From Rhodospirillales bacterium (GTDB taxonomy: Bacteria > Vulcanimicrobiota > Vulcanimicrobiia > Vulcanimicrobiales > Vulcanimicrobiaceae), in contig JANYGA010000243.1 in the NCBI GenBank assembly GCA_025359485.1, positions 1 through 37,405 on the forward strand: 37,405 nt of DNA, in the 5' to 3' direction. Shown in pieces: positions 1 to 9,291 of this stretch; position 1 is the stretch's first letter; each line of letters begins with the position of its first letter. The translations under genes and the position numbers were made by a program. Under the pieces are notes generated by a model. It was not told the origin of the DNA. It saw only the letters and a list, made by a program, of their open reading frames with translations, and did not search any database.

Positions 1-79
1 GTTTTTGCGCGGACGGCGACCGCCGACGAGGCTGCGGTAGCGATGTCCGGCTCCACAAACGTACCTCCTGGAGAACACG

Positions 80-1060
80 ATGATCGATAGCCAACCGCGC
101 GCCTCCTCGACGCAAGAGGTGGTGGCCGAACTGCGCAAGCGCTCGGCCTTCGTCTTCGTCAGTCATGTCAAACCCGATGGCGATACGCTCGGCGCCGGGC
201 TCGCGCTCGGGATCGCTTTGAGGCATATGGGCAAGCGCGTGGCATATTTCCAACAGGATCCCGTGCCGCGCAATCTTCGCTTCTTGCCCGATGCGGATCG
301 CGTCGCGCGTGAGATTCCCGCCGATTTCCCGAGCGATGCGCTCTGGGTCTTCTGCGACATGAGCGATACCGGTCGTGCGGGGGAGTATCTGCCCAAACTC
401 GACCGAGCGAACGTGCTCGACATCGATCATCATCTCGGCAACACGCACTTCGGTGCGTTCAATTACGTGCTCAGCGACGAATGCTCGACCGGCACGTGCG
501 TGCTCCGTTTGCTCCGCGCGATGGACGCCCCGATTACGAAAGAAATCGCGACCAATCTGCTTACGACGATCATGACCGATACCGGCGGGTTCATGCATTC
601 GAATACGACGGCCGATGTATTGCGGATCTCAGCCGAACTCACCGATCTCGGCGCCGATAAAGAAGAAATCACCGAGAAGATCTTCGCGAACAAGCGCATC
701 GCTGCGATTCGCATCGTCGGTCGCGCGCTCGCGGAGTCGCGGCTCGAGATGGACGGCAAATTTTGCTGGTCGCTCGTCGATGAGAAGATGCTCATGGAGA
801 CGGGTGCCGACGGTGAAGATACCGAGGAGATCATCCAGCATCTGCGCTCGGTCGAAGGTGTCGACGTCGCAGCGCTCTTCAAGAATTACGATGGCGATAT
901 TCGCGTGAGCCTGCGAGGCAACGGTCGCGTGAACGTACAACTCGCCGCCGGCCGACTCGGTGGCGGCGGCCATCACCGCGCATCGGGTCTCACGTATCGC
1001 GGAACGCTCGCCGATGCGATCGTAGCGGTGCGCGAAGCGATTCTCGCGGAAGGCCTGTAG
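80..1060 (+). CDS. nrnA: DHH/DHHA1 phosphoesterase, NrnA-type oligoribonuclease / pAp phosphatase
   Basis: Predicted cytoplasmic metal-dependent phosphoesterase that degrades short RNA oligonucleotides (nanoRNA) and/or 3'-phosphoadenosine 5'-phosphate. At 326 aa it has the normal family length. The DHH domain shows SHVKPDGD (residues 28-35) and the name-giving DIDHH (114-118); the C-terminal DHHA1 domain ends in the GGGGHHRASG substrate-binding loop (about 296-305). The ATG at 80 follows a TGGAG-type ribosome-binding site at about 69-73. TruB starts 14 bp after its stop, matching the widespread rbfA-nrnA-truB-ribF order. The 79 bases before it show no recognisable gene end: frame 1 stays open to a TAG at 88-90, which could be the tail of an upstream gene. 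Confident on family; which substrate dominates cannot be read from sequence. Confidence 0.93.
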   Translation: MIDSQPRASSTQEVVAELRKRSAFVFVSHVKPDGDTLGAGLALGIALRHMGKRVAYFQQDPVPRNLRFLPDADRVAREIPADFPSDALWVFCDMSDTGRAGEYLPKLDRANVLDIDHHLGNTHFGAFNYVLSDECSTGTCVLRLLRAMDAPITKEIATNLLTTIMTDTGGFMHSNTTADVLRISAELTDLGADKEEITEKIFANKRIAAIRIVGRALAESRLEMDGKFCWSLVDEKMLMETGADGEDTEEIIQHLRSVEGVDVAALFKNYDGDIRVSLRGNGRVNVQLAAGRLGGGGHHRASGLTYRGTLADAIVAVREAILAEGL

Positions 1061-1074
1061 CCACCCCGATTACG

Positions 1075-1944
1075 ATGCTCGGGTTCGTCAATCTCTTCAA
1101 GCCCGCGGGGCCGTCCTCGACCCAGGCGGGCGTCCGCGTACGTAAACTCTATTCGCAACTCGGCGGCGGCAAATTGCCGCTCGGGCATCTCGGCACGCTC
1201 GACCCGATGGCGGCGGGTGTCTTGCCGCTCGCAATCGGCAAGGCCACGCGGCTCATTCCCTTGATCGACGATCGACGCAAATCGTACGCGTTTACGCTCG
1301 TGCTCGGGCGCTCGACGACGACGGGCGATGCGACGGGTGACACGCTGCGGAAAACGCGCATTCCGCAAGATGCGCGCGAAGCGCTCGAAGCGGCGATCCC
1401 ACACTTCGTCGGCGCGATCGAACAGATTCCGCCGATGTACAGTGCCGTATCGATCGACGGCGAGCGACTCTACACGCTCGCACGCCGCGGCGAGATCGTC
1501 GAACGACCGCCGCGTAAAATTACGATCTACGGACTCACGTTGCTCGGGTACGAGCACGGCGTCGCGCGCATGTCGCTCGCGTGTTCCGAAGGGACCTACG
1601 TCCGAACGCTCTGCGAAGATCTCGGGACGGCGATCCACTGCGCCGCGCATATGGGTGCGCTCCTACGTGATGGCGCTGGGCCGTTCGTCTTGTATGAAAG
1701 TCGCACGTTCGACGAGATCGCAGCCGACCCGCACGCGGCGTTGATCGCTCCCGAAGCGATCTTACCGTTTCCCACGATCGTGCTCGATGGCCGCGGCTCG
1801 GCGGATTTTCGCGCCGGGCGACTCGTGCCACTGCCCAATGGATCGGCATCGAAGCATCTTTTCGTGCGCGATTCGTCGCGCGCGCTCGTCGGCGTCGGCG
1901 AAGCCGTCGGCGCGCTGCTCGCACCGCGAAAGGTCTTTCAGTAA
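1075..1944 (+). CDS. truB: tRNA pseudouridine(55) synthase TruB
   Basis: Makes pseudouridine 55 in the T-loop of tRNAs. The 289-aa protein carries the TruB signature GTLDPMA with catalytic Asp43, the N-terminal KPAGPSS motif, the PPMYSAVSIDGERLYTLAR segment and the CSEGTYVRTLCEDLG motif, followed by a short C-terminal domain of PUA/TruB-C size. The ATG lies 14 bp after nrnA, and ribF begins 4 bases after the TAA, so the three genes are almost certainly one transcript. No missing residues were noticed. Confidence 0.96.
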   Translation: MLGFVNLFKPAGPSSTQAGVRVRKLYSQLGGGKLPLGHLGTLDPMAAGVLPLAIGKATRLIPLIDDRRKSYAFTLVLGRSTTTGDATGDTLRKTRIPQDAREALEAAIPHFVGAIEQIPPMYSAVSIDGERLYTLARRGEIVERPPRKITIYGLTLLGYEHGVARMSLACSEGTYVRTLCEDLGTAIHCAAHMGALLRDGAGPFVLYESRTFDEIAADPHAALIAPEAILPFPTIVLDGRGSADFRAGRLVPLPNGSASKHLFVRDSSRALVGVGEAVGALLAPRKVFQ

Positions 1945-1948
1945 GCCC

Positions 1949-2875
1949 GTGAAGATCCATCATCACATCGAAGCGCCATCCGCTTCTCGGCCGCTCGTGT
2001 TGGCGCTCGGCTTTTTCGATGGATTCCACCTGGGACATCGTGAGATCGTGCGGACGCTCTTGCGTCAGCGACGCCCGGGCTACCGTGCCGCGGTCCTGAC
2101 GTTTCGCAATCATCCCGCGACGTATCTGCGGCCGGAACTCGTGCCGCCGCTCATCACGACGGTCGAAGAACGCGTGAATTTACTCGCGGCCGCGGGCGTC
2201 GACGAGCTCTACCTCTTGCCGTTCGACGAGCGAATCGCCAACGTCGACGCGCGTGCGTTTTGCCTCGATGTCATTTTTGGTGCGCTCGGTGCGAAGACGC
2301 TCGTGGTCGGTGAAAATTTCCGATTCGGAGCGGGTCGCACGGGCGATGCCGATCTCGCACGGGAGACGCTCGCGACCGTCGGCACCGAGGTCGTCGCCGT
2401 CGAGCGCATCACCGATACGGGCGACCGCGTTTCGAGCACGCGCATTCGCGAAGCGATCCTGCGTGGCGACATGACGACCGCCGACGGGCTGCTCGGCGGC
2501 TCGTACGAAGTTCGCGGCCGCATTACCCTTGGAGCCGGGCGCGGTCACGATCTCGGCTTTCCAACGGCCAATCTGACGGTCGCGCCGGAGAAGACGCTTC
2601 CCGCCGACGGCGTCTACGCGATCGTCGGGCGGCATGACGGCCGTGATTATCGTGGACTCGTATCGATCGGTACGAACCCGACGTTCGACGGCACCACACG
2701 CACGGTCGAAGCGTGGCTGCTCGATTTCCAGCGCACGGTGTATGGCGAGGAACTCGCGCTACGCGATTTCCGCTTCGTTCGCGAGCAGCGCAAATTCGCG
2801 TCGGTCGACGAGTTGCTCGTGCAGATGCGCGACGACGCGTCGCATGCGCCGTATCCATCGTTTCAGGCACGCTAG
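1949..2875 (+). CDS. ribF: Bifunctional riboflavin kinase / FAD synthetase RibF
   Basis: Phosphorylates riboflavin to FMN and adenylylates FMN to FAD. I choose the GTG at 1949 because it lies just after the truB stop; the reading frame stays open further upstream inside truB, but that extension is not family-like. The resulting 308-aa protein is of normal length. The N-terminal nucleotidyltransferase domain has GFFDGFHLGHRE (HxGH motif, residues 21-32) and VSSTRIREAI; the C-terminal flavokinase domain has GRGHDLGFPTANLTV, YRGLVSIGTNPTFDG and VEAWLLDF. Third gene of the nrnA-truB-ribF group. Confidence 0.95.
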   Translation: MKIHHHIEAPSASRPLVLALGFFDGFHLGHREIVRTLLRQRRPGYRAAVLTFRNHPATYLRPELVPPLITTVEERVNLLAAAGVDELYLLPFDERIANVDARAFCLDVIFGALGAKTLVVGENFRFGAGRTGDADLARETLATVGTEVVAVERITDTGDRVSSTRIREAILRGDMTTADGLLGGSYEVRGRITLGAGRGHDLGFPTANLTVAPEKTLPADGVYAIVGRHDGRDYRGLVSIGTNPTFDGTTRTVEAWLLDFQRTVYGEELALRDFRFVREQRKFASVDELLVQMRDDASHAPYPSFQAR

Positions 2876-2946
2876 ATCGCAGGCCGCAACCGGGAACGCC
2901 GACTCAGGGTCGGTACATCGCAAGCTTCAATGCCGGGAGACCCGTC

Positions 2947-3453
2947 TTGACCAAATCTCGAATCATCTCGCGAAACGTGCGAACGGCTGCCGCGGCCGCG
3001 GCATTCATCGTCTTCGCTCCGCTCGTTGCGAGCGCGGCGCCGCATGCGGGTGATGTCGCGCCGGCGTTCTCGCTTCCCAAGCCGACGGGAGGCACGCTCT
3101 CGCTCGCGCAGTATCGCGGGAAGCCGACGTATCTCAACTTTTTTGCGTCGTGGTGCGGGCCGTGTAATAGCGAAGCCACGACCGTCGCCCAAATGTACGC
3201 AAAATACCATCGACGCGGGCTCGCCACGATCGGCGTGAACGAACAGGAAGACAAAACCAAGGCGCTCGATTTCGCGCACAAGTACAAGTGGCCGTTCGCG
3301 ATCGGTCTCGACGACGGAACGATGGGCAAGGATTACGGGGCGATCGGTTTACCAATCCACGTCTTCATCGATAAGACGGGGAAGGTCAGCACCTACCGGA
3401 TCGGCGAGATGGAGCGCGCCGAAGTGGAAGACGCGATCAAGAAGATCCTGTGA
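2947..3453 (+). CDS. Secreted TlpA/ResA-like thioredoxin-fold protein
   Basis: Predicted extracytoplasmic thiol-disulfide protein of the TlpA/ResA/peroxiredoxin-like group. I take TTG 2947 as start: GGGAG at 2935-2939 is well spaced, and it places a clear signal peptide (Arg/Lys N-terminus, Ala/Phe/Val core, cleavage near ASA-APHAG at about residue 30) at the N-terminus. The open frame extends upstream to 2713 inside ribF, but that part is a shadow. The mature domain has the active site WCGPC (Cys70, Cys73) and the cis-Pro region [12 protein letters not shown]. Length 168 aa, typical. Its TGA overlaps the GTG of the next gene (GTGA, 3450-3453), so the two are probably translationally coupled. 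The redox partner is unknown; cytochrome c maturation genes are not in the window. Confidence 0.88.
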   Translation: MTKSRIISRNVRTAAAAAAFIVFAPLVASAAPHAGDVAPAFSLPKPTGGTLSLAQYRGKPTYLNFFASWCGPCNSEATTVAQMYAKYHRRGLATIGVNEQEDKTKALDFAHKYKWPFAIGLDDGTMGKDYGAIGLPIHVFIDKTGKVSTYRIGEMERAEVEDAIKKIL

Positions 3454-5627
3454 GTGCGCCACCGAGTGCGATCTCGTACTCCGACGCGTTGCGCGATCGG
3501 CTCGAGCGTGCGCTCGAAGCGCAGGTCTCATGCGGCGACGCGCCGCGCACGCGGCATCGCGACGGGTTACTACCGTTCTTTACCAATCGTCTGATCCTCG
3601 AAACGAGCCCCTACCTGCGCCAACACGCGCACAATCCGGTGAATTGGTATCCGTGGGGCGATGAGGCATTCGACGAGGCGCGACGCAGTGGGCGACCCGT
3701 GTTTCTCTCCGTCGGCTATTCGACGTGTCACTGGTGTCACGTGATGGAAGAAGAGTCGTTCGAAGATATCGGCATCGCAACGTTGCTCAACGAGCAGTAC
3801 GTCGCGATCAAAGTCGATCGCGAAGAGCGCCCCGACGTCGATGCCGTGTATATGACCGCGTTGCAAGCGCTCACGCGACAGGGTGGTTGGCCGATGAGCG
3901 TATGGCTCGACGCTGAGCGGCAACCGTTTTTCGCCGCGACCTACCTGCCGCCGCACGATGGGACGCGCGGCTCGCGACGCGGCTTCGCTTCGATTTGCGC
4001 CGACCTCGCACGCATCTATCGCGACGATCCCACGAAGATCGCGCAGTCGGCCGAGTCGATCGTCGGCGCCGTGCGTGCATCGATGAACGGCTTTCCGGCG
4101 GGTGGCGAACTTCCGGGAACGGCGGTCCTCGACCGCGCGCGTGGCGATTACGCACGCATCTTCGATCGCGAGCACGGCGGCCTGCAGGGTGCGCCGAAAT
4201 TTCCATCGAGTCTGCCCGTGCGCTTCATGCTTCGCGAGCACGCGCGAACGGGTTCGGCCGAGGCGCTCGCGATGGCAACGGCGTCGCTCGAAGCGATGGC
4301 GGCGGGCGGCATGTACGATCAACTCGCGGGTGGCTTCGCACGCTATTCGACCGACGAGCGTTGGCTCGTGCCGCACTTCGAGAAGATGCTCTACGATAAC
4401 GCGCTCCTAGCGGTCGCGTACGCAGAAGCGTATCAAATCACCGGCCGCGCGGTTTTCGCGCGTGTTTTGCGCACCACACTCGACTACCTGATCCGCGAGA
4501 TGACGTCACCCGGCGGTGGATTTTACAGCGCGACCGATGCCGATAGCGAGGGCGAAGAAGGCACATTCTTCGTATGGAGCGAGGCGGAGATCCGCGCAAT
4601 TCTCGGCGACGATGCCGGTCGTTTCATCGCATTTTACGGCGTCACCGAGCACGGAAATTTCGAAGGGAAGAACGTTCTCTTCGTGCCGCGCCCCGATGAA
4701 GCGGAATGGCTCGCACTCGCAGACGCGCGCGAGCGATTGCGGATCGCGCGCGAAGCGCGTCCGCATCCCATACGCGACGATAAGATCCTCGCCGCATGGA
4801 ACGGTCTGGCAATGTCGGCATTTGCACTCGGCGGATTCGTGCTCGACGAACCGCGATATATCCGAGCCGCAGAACGCGCGGCCGCATTCGTTGCGAGCGA
4901 TCTCACGCACGAGGGTCGTCTCGCGCGAAGCTGCAAAGACGGCCAGATCTCCGGTGCGGGCTTTCTCGAAGACCATGCGTTCGTCGTCGCTGGGCTTCTC
5001 GATCTCTACGAAGCGACGTTCGAATCGCGCTATCTCTCGCGCGCGCTCGAACTCGCGCGCGCGATGGAGCCGCTCTTCGGCGATGCGGGAAACGGCGGGT
5101 GGTTCCGCAGTGCAGCCGATCACGAGCGCCTCATCGCGCGCGAAAAACCCAGTCACGATGGTGCGGAGCCGACGGGCGCATCGGTTGCGATTCGCAGCGC
5201 GCTGCGGCTGCATGCGATGACGGGCGACGATGCATGGCGCACGATTGCCGAACGCGCGCTTCGTGCCTATTCGGCGATCCTCGAACAGGCCCCGACGTCG
5301 CTTGCCGAGATGCTGCTCGCGATCGATTTCGCCTGCGACGTCGTCCCGGAGATCGTCATCGTGCGCGCACGCGAGAGCGACGCGCGCGATCCGTTTATCG
5401 ATACGTTGCGCCGGAGGTTTCTGCCCAATCGCGCTCTGCTCGGCGCGCACGACGGTAAGGGTATCGCGATCCTTGCGGATCTCGCGCCGATCGTTGCGGG
5501 GAAGGCGACGATCGACGACGAGACCACGGCGTACGTTTGTCGCATGGGAGCCTGCCGCTTGCCCACAACCTCGACGACGACGATGCTCGACGAACTGACG
5601 TCGCTTACGGTTCGTGATGTTCGTTAA
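3450..5627 (+). CDS. YyaL/SPATA20-family thioredoxin-domain protein (DUF255 plus alpha/alpha barrel)
   Basis: Large cytoplasmic protein of 725 aa in the YyaL/SPATA20 family: an N-terminal thioredoxin-like DUF255 domain followed by a six-hairpin glycosidase-like barrel. Visible landmarks are [18 protein letters not shown] (residues 53-70), the [14 protein letters not shown] active-site-like motif (Cys93, Cys96), [40 protein letters not shown] and [11 protein letters not shown]. The molecular function of the family is not established. The GTG start at 3450 overlaps the stop of the upstream secreted thioredoxin by 4 bp. About 44 residues precede the conserved NRLxxExSPYL block, a leader seen in some family members. 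Confidence 0.9.
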   Translation: MSAPPSAISYSDALRDRLERALEAQVSCGDAPRTRHRDGLLPFFTNRLILETSPYLRQHAHNPVNWYPWGDEAFDEARRSGRPVFLSVGYSTCHWCHVMEEESFEDIGIATLLNEQYVAIKVDREERPDVDAVYMTALQALTRQGGWPMSVWLDAERQPFFAATYLPPHDGTRGSRRGFASICADLARIYRDDPTKIAQSAESIVGAVRASMNGFPAGGELPGTAVLDRARGDYARIFDREHGGLQGAPKFPSSLPVRFMLREHARTGSAEALAMATASLEAMAAGGMYDQLAGGFARYSTDERWLVPHFEKMLYDNALLAVAYAEAYQITGRAVFARVLRTTLDYLIREMTSPGGGFYSATDADSEGEEGTFFVWSEAEIRAILGDDAGRFIAFYGVTEHGNFEGKNVLFVPRPDEAEWLALADARERLRIAREARPHPIRDDKILAAWNGLAMSAFALGGFVLDEPRYIRAAERAAAFVASDLTHEGRLARSCKDGQISGAGFLEDHAFVVAGLLDLYEATFESRYLSRALELARAMEPLFGDAGNGGWFRSAADHERLIAREKPSHDGAEPTGASVAIRSALRLHAMTGDDAWRTIAERALRAYSAILEQAPTSLAEMLLAIDFACDVVPEIVIVRARESDARDPFIDTLRRRFLPNRALLGAHDGKGIAILADLAPIVAGKATIDDETTAYVCRMGACRLPTTSTTTMLDELTSLTVRDVR

Positions 5628-5637
5628 GGTACGGTCT

Positions 5638-6180
5638 TTATGGGTTTCGTTGCGCCCTTAACCGTTCGTCGATAAAAGCGTTGAGTTCGTCGAAGAGGAC
5701 GAAGAAGCGTCGGCGATTCGTCGGAACGTGATCGACGCAGCCACGCCAACGGTGCGGGTCATCGCTTTCCGTTTCGGGCTAAAACCGCACGACGAAGACC
5801 TCGTCGGGCGGCGCATCGAACGCGCTCAACGCATCTTCGAGCGCGACTGCAGCTGCAAAATATGGCGAAGCATCGACCGCTTTCACACGCAATTGATCGC
5901 CGCATTGCGACGTCGGAGCGAACGTATGTCGCGTCCGATCTAACGAGCGCTTCGAGCGTTGCGCGTTGCTCGACACGCCGGCCCTGTCGCATCGCGTGCG
6001 AAGACGGCGCGCGCTCGAACGGCAGCAACGGCATAACGCCCCGCCCGCGCGCGGCAATTCCCGCGTTCGTAGTGTCGCGCGTACGATCGCGAGAAACGCC
6101 AAGATCGGCAGCGATTTCGGCAGGCCGCGAAATTTGACGAGCGTGCCGTCGACGTCCGCGTACGCGACGGCTGACAGCAA
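5638..6180 (-). pseudogene. Decayed HAD-like gene remnant with in-frame TAG (possible)
   Basis: The 627 bp between yyaL and the Clp-like gene (5628-6254) hold no intact gene on either strand. On the minus strand one frame runs from a possible TTG at 6180 to a TAA at 5638-5640, broken only by TAG at 5779-5781. Its start reads AYADVDGTLVKFRGLPKSLP, with the DxDGT nucleophile motif of HAD phosphatases. Its middle turns into Arg/Cys-rich nonsense, while a neighbouring frame (about 6034-5885) reads like real protein (MPLLPFERAPSSHAMRQG, then RATLEALVRSDATYV). The last part again looks coding on both sides of the TAG: ALEDALSAFDAPPDEVFVVRF before it, and DPHRWRGCVDHVP followed by FDELNAFIDERL after it. 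This suggests at least two frame changes plus one nonsense codon, hence a decaying gene or two fused remnants. Sequencing error is an alternative. Confidence 0.4.
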
Positions 6181-6254
6181 GGACGTGTCATGTTCGGAGC
6201 CCAGCCTTCGACTCCGTCCATGTACGTCTCGTTAACACCGCAACGGCACTCGGT

Positions 6255-8201
6255 TTACGCGGCGACGACCTCGATGCGTTCGGCATCGCGCAATTCGATG
6301 CGTGCCGCGCCGCCCTCTCTGATCGCGCCGCTTAGGATCGCCGTCGAGAGTTGATTCGTCACGAGTTTTGCGATCGTGCGCGCGACGTAGCGTGCGCCGC
6401 TCCCCGCGGAAAGCGATTCCATCGCGAGGAAGTGCCGGGCGTCGTCGGTGAGCACGATCGAGACGCGGAGTGCGCCCAAACGCTGCGCGACCGCATGCAT
6501 CTGCAGGTCGACGATCGCTTCGATCTCTTTCGCGCCGAGGGCGTTGAAATGAACGACGTCGTCGATGCGGTTGAGGAGTTCGGGGCGCAGATAGATTTCG
6601 AGTTCCGTCGGATCGGCGTTGCTCGTGAGGATGACGATGGCGTGGCGGAAATCGATCGCACGGCCCTTCGCATCGGTAACGCGTCCGTCATCGAGAATTT
6701 GGAGCAAGATCGCCGCGACGTCGCCGTGCGCTTTTTCGAATTCATCGAAGAGCACGACGCTGTACGGCCGCCGACGAACGGGTTCGGTAAGTTGGCCCGG
6801 CTCGTCGTGACCCGCGTATCCCGGCGGTGCGCCCAAGAGGCGCGAGACGGTATGCGACTCCGTGTATTCGGTGAGATCGATGCGCACGAGCGCGTCTTCG
6901 GTGCCGAAGAGTTCCGCCGCGATCGCGCGTGCCAGTTCGGTCTTGCCCACGCCGCTTTGGCCAACGAATAAAAAGCCACCGACGGGTTTGCGCGGATCTT
7001 TGAGGCCCGCGCGCCCGCGACGGATCGCCTGTGCGACCGAAGCGATCGCGGCATCTTGGCCGACGACGCGTTTGGCAAGCGCGCTTTCCAGCGCGAGGAG
7101 CGTCCGCGACTGTTCCTCGGTCAGCGCGCCCTGCGGGATGCCCGTCCACTTCGAGACGATGGCGGCGACGTCGGCGACGTCGACGGTCGTGCGACCCGAG
7201 AGCCCGACGGAAGCCGAAGCTTCGTCGATAAGATCGATCGCCTTGTCGGGTAAGAAGCGATCGACGATATAACGCGCCGAGAGCGCTGCGGCCGCGTCGA
7301 TTGCGGCATCGGTAATCGTGACGTGATGGTGATCGGCGTACTTCCTGCGAAGGCCGCGCAAGATGCCCGCGGTCTGCTCGATCGTCGGCTCGGCGACGGT
7401 GACCGGTTGGAAGCGGCGTTCGAGCGCGGCATCGGTCTCGATGTGTTTGCGATACTCATCGAAGGTCGTGGCTCCGATGCACTGCAGTTCGCCGCGCGCG
7501 AGCTCGGGCTTGATCATCGATGAGAGATCGAGCGAACCTTCGGCCGCGCCGGCGCCGACGAGCGCATGAAGTTCATCGATGAACAAAATCACCTCGCGCG
7601 ACGAACGCTTCACTTCTTCGAGGATGCGTTTGATGCGGCTTTCGAATTCGCCGCGATATTTCGTGCCCGCAACGAGCGGTCCCAGCGAGAGCGAGAGCAC
7701 GCGCTTATCGCGCAAACTCGTCGGCACGTCGCCGCGCGCGATGCGCTGCGCGAGGCCTTCGACGACGGCGGTTTTGCCCACGCCGGGCTCGCCGATGAGG
7801 ACGGGATTATTTTTGGACCGCCGCGAGAGAATCGCGACGACGCGCTCGATCTCGGTATCGCGGCCCACGACGGGATCGAGTTCGCCCGCTTTCGCAGCCG
7901 CCGTGAGATCGCGCGAATAGGCCGAGAGCGTGGGCGTCGTCGTGCGCAAACCCTTGGCCCACTCGCGTGGATCCGCGCTACCCGAGCTGCGGTCGCTACG
8001 CTGGAAGCGATCGATCGCGACGGTCGTGCCGACGGCGAGGGCGACGGCGGCGAGCGCCGAGCCGAGCAACGGCACGATTGCCATGCGACGACTCCGCGCG
8101 CAGGCATCGCACACGTCGGCTTCCATCCACGAACCCGAACGCAGGGTATAGTCGCGAACGGTTGCGGGGCGTTGGCCGCACGATTCACACGAGGTCGTCA
8201 T
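6255..8201 (-). CDS. Membrane-anchored ClpA/ClpB-like double AAA+ ATPase with N-terminal four-cysteine motif
   Basis: AAA+ unfoldase of 648 aa. I start at ATG 8201; the frame is open to 8267, but the cysteine motif begins right after this Met. Order: four Cys (5, 8, 31, 34) in a CxxC-22-CxxC pattern likely binding zinc; a hydrophobic stretch at about 41-63 (one membrane anchor); AAA1 with Walker A GEPGVGKT (137-144) and Walker [15 protein letters not shown]2 with GQSGVGKTE and [11 protein letters not shown]; then the Clp D2-small domain. The Clp N-terminal repeat domain and the coiled-coil M domain are absent. After sensor 1 (TSN, about 524) the chain goes directly to [10 protein letters not shown], leaving no room for the IGF/IGL ClpP-binding loop of ClpA/ClpC. 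It therefore probably acts without ClpP, as a remodeller or disaggregase at the membrane. It is divergent from the ferredoxin gene, with 136 bp between them. Confidence 0.88.
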   Translation of the reverse strand: MTTSCESCGQRPATVRDYTLRSGSWMEADVCDACARSRRMAIVPLLGSALAAVALAVGTTVAIDRFQRSDRSSGSADPREWAKGLRTTTPTLSAYSRDLTAAAKAGELDPVVGRDTEIERVVAILSRRSKNNPVLIGEPGVGKTAVVEGLAQRIARGDVPTSLRDKRVLSLSLGPLVAGTKYRGEFESRIKRILEEVKRSSREVILFIDELHALVGAGAAEGSLDLSSMIKPELARGELQCIGATTFDEYRKHIETDAALERRFQPVTVAEPTIEQTAGILRGLRRKYADHHHVTITDAAIDAAAALSARYIVDRFLPDKAIDLIDEASASVGLSGRTTVDVADVAAIVSKWTGIPQGALTEEQSRTLLALESALAKRVVGQDAAIASVAQAIRRGRAGLKDPRKPVGGFLFVGQSGVGKTELARAIAAELFGTEDALVRIDLTEYTESHTVSRLLGAPPGYAGHDEPGQLTEPVRRRPYSVVLFDEFEKAHGDVAAILLQILDDGRVTDAKGRAIDFRHAIVILTSNADPTELEIYLRPELLNRIDDVVHFNALGAKEIEAIVDLQMHAVAQRLGALRVSIVLTDDARHFLAMESLSAGSGARYVARTIAKLVTNQLSTAILSGAIREGGAARIELRDAERIEVVAA

Positions 8202-8337
8202 CGAATCACCATTGGGCCGCGCTTCGCGATGGGTGATAACGAGGCATGCGAACGTGAAAAGTCGCAAGGGACCCCTGGTTCGTCCGCCGCATTACGCCAG
8301 CCAGTTTTCGCGTTTGAAAGGGTCTTCACAGCTAGCC

Positions 8338-8580
8338 ATGGCCTACATCATCACCGAACCGTGCATCGGTACCAAAGACAAGTCGTGCGTCGACGTTTGT
8401 CCCGTCGATTGTATTCATGGCAAAGAGGGCGATACGCAGCTCTTCATCGATCCCGAAGTGTGTATCGATTGTGGCGCGTGCGTCTCGGCGTGTCCCGTCG
8501 AAGCGATCTACGCCGACTCCGACGTGCCCGATAAATGGAAGAACTTCACGGAGATCAACGCCGCGTATTTCAAGAACTAG
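8338..8580 (+). CDS. fdxA: 7Fe-type ferredoxin (FdxA-like)
   Basis: Small 80-aa electron carrier. Cysteines fall at 9, 17, 21, 25, 42, 45, 48 and 52. By the scheme known for Azotobacter-type 7Fe ferredoxins, Cys9/17/52 would hold a [3Fe-4S] cluster, Cys21/42/45/48 a [4Fe-4S] cluster, and Cys25 would be the free neighbouring thiol. Landmarks are CVDVCPVDC and CIDCGACVSACPVEAIY, with the family C-terminus DKWKNFTEINAAYF. The frame is open to 8212, but ATG 8338 gives the canonical MAYIITEPC start. First gene of a long plus-strand run; the methyltransferase follows after 33 bp, and redox service to the flavoprotein at 9281 is possible but unproven. Confidence 0.93.
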   Translation: MAYIITEPCIGTKDKSCVDVCPVDCIHGKEGDTQLFIDPEVCIDCGACVSACPVEAIYADSDVPDKWKNFTEINAAYFKN

Positions 8581-8613
8581 GTCCGCGCATGCGATGGATC
8601 GCGCGGCGATAAC

Positions 8614-9291
8614 GTGCGACGCATCGTAGCGCTCGAACTCATGGACCGGCCCGGCGTCGACGTCGGAGAATTTCGCGCGAACTTCGACGACATCGAATTC
8701 GCGAATCGATACTTCGGCGGTTCGAGGCCGGTGACGCGCGAGGTTCTCTCCCACGCCGCATCGCGCGGCGACTTCGGCGTCCTCGACGTCGGATGCGGGA
8801 GCGCCGATATCGCGCGCGCGCTCGTACGTGCGACGACGACATCGCTCACCGTCGTCGCACTCGATAGCAATGCCGACATTCTCGCGATCGCGCGCGAACG
8901 CACGCCCGCAACGGCACCGATCTCATTCGTGCACGCCGAGGGCGGCGCGTTGCCGTTCGAGGATGCGTCGTTCGATCTCGCCATGTGTAATCTCGCACTC
9001 CATCATTTCGAACCGCAGGACGCGGTTGCGATGTTGCGCGAATTACGACGCGTTTCGCGCGTCACGCCGCTCGTCTGCGATCTCGTGCGATCGCGCATCG
9101 CGTTTATCGGCGCGTGGCTCTTCGCACGAATCCTCGCGAAAAACCGTCTCACGAGACACGATGGACCGCTCTCCGTACGCCGTGCCTACACGCCGAGCGA
9201 AGCACTCGCGCTCGCACGCGACGCAGGTTGGCGTGCGCCTCGCGTCACGCGCGAACCGTTCTTTCGGATGGTCCTAACCGATGGCATCTAA
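8614..9291 (+). CDS. Class I SAM-dependent methyltransferase
   Basis: Predicted cytoplasmic methyltransferase of 225 aa. The SAM-binding motif I is VLDVGCGSADIARAL (about 57-71), followed by an acidic motif II (ALDSN) and a motif IV-like FDLAMCNLALHHF. I keep the GTG at 8614 because the segment LELMDRPGVDVGEF right after it resembles the conserved ELMDxPG opening of a methyltransferase group found beside ketosynthase and FAD-oxidoreductase genes; ATG 8641 is an alternative start. It overlaps the next gene by 11 bp. The substrate is unknown; context suggests methylation of a polyketide- or fatty-acid-like intermediate. Confidence 0.85.
   Translation: MRRIVALELMDRPGVDVGEFRANFDDIEFANRYFGGSRPVTREVLSHAASRGDFGVLDVGCGSADIARALVRATTTSLTVVALDSNADILAIARERTPATAPISFVHAEGGALPFEDASFDLAMCNLALHHFEPQDAVAMLRELRRVSRVTPLVCDLVRSRIAFIGAWLFARILAKNRLTRHDGPLSVRRAYTPSEALALARDAGWRAPRVTREPFFRMVLTDGI

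Noticed and set aside
7566-8534. Plus-strand open frame of 322 codons opposite the Clp-like gene and over the ferredoxin
   Set aside because: The Clp AAA+ motifs on the minus strand and the ferredoxin in another plus frame explain this DNA.
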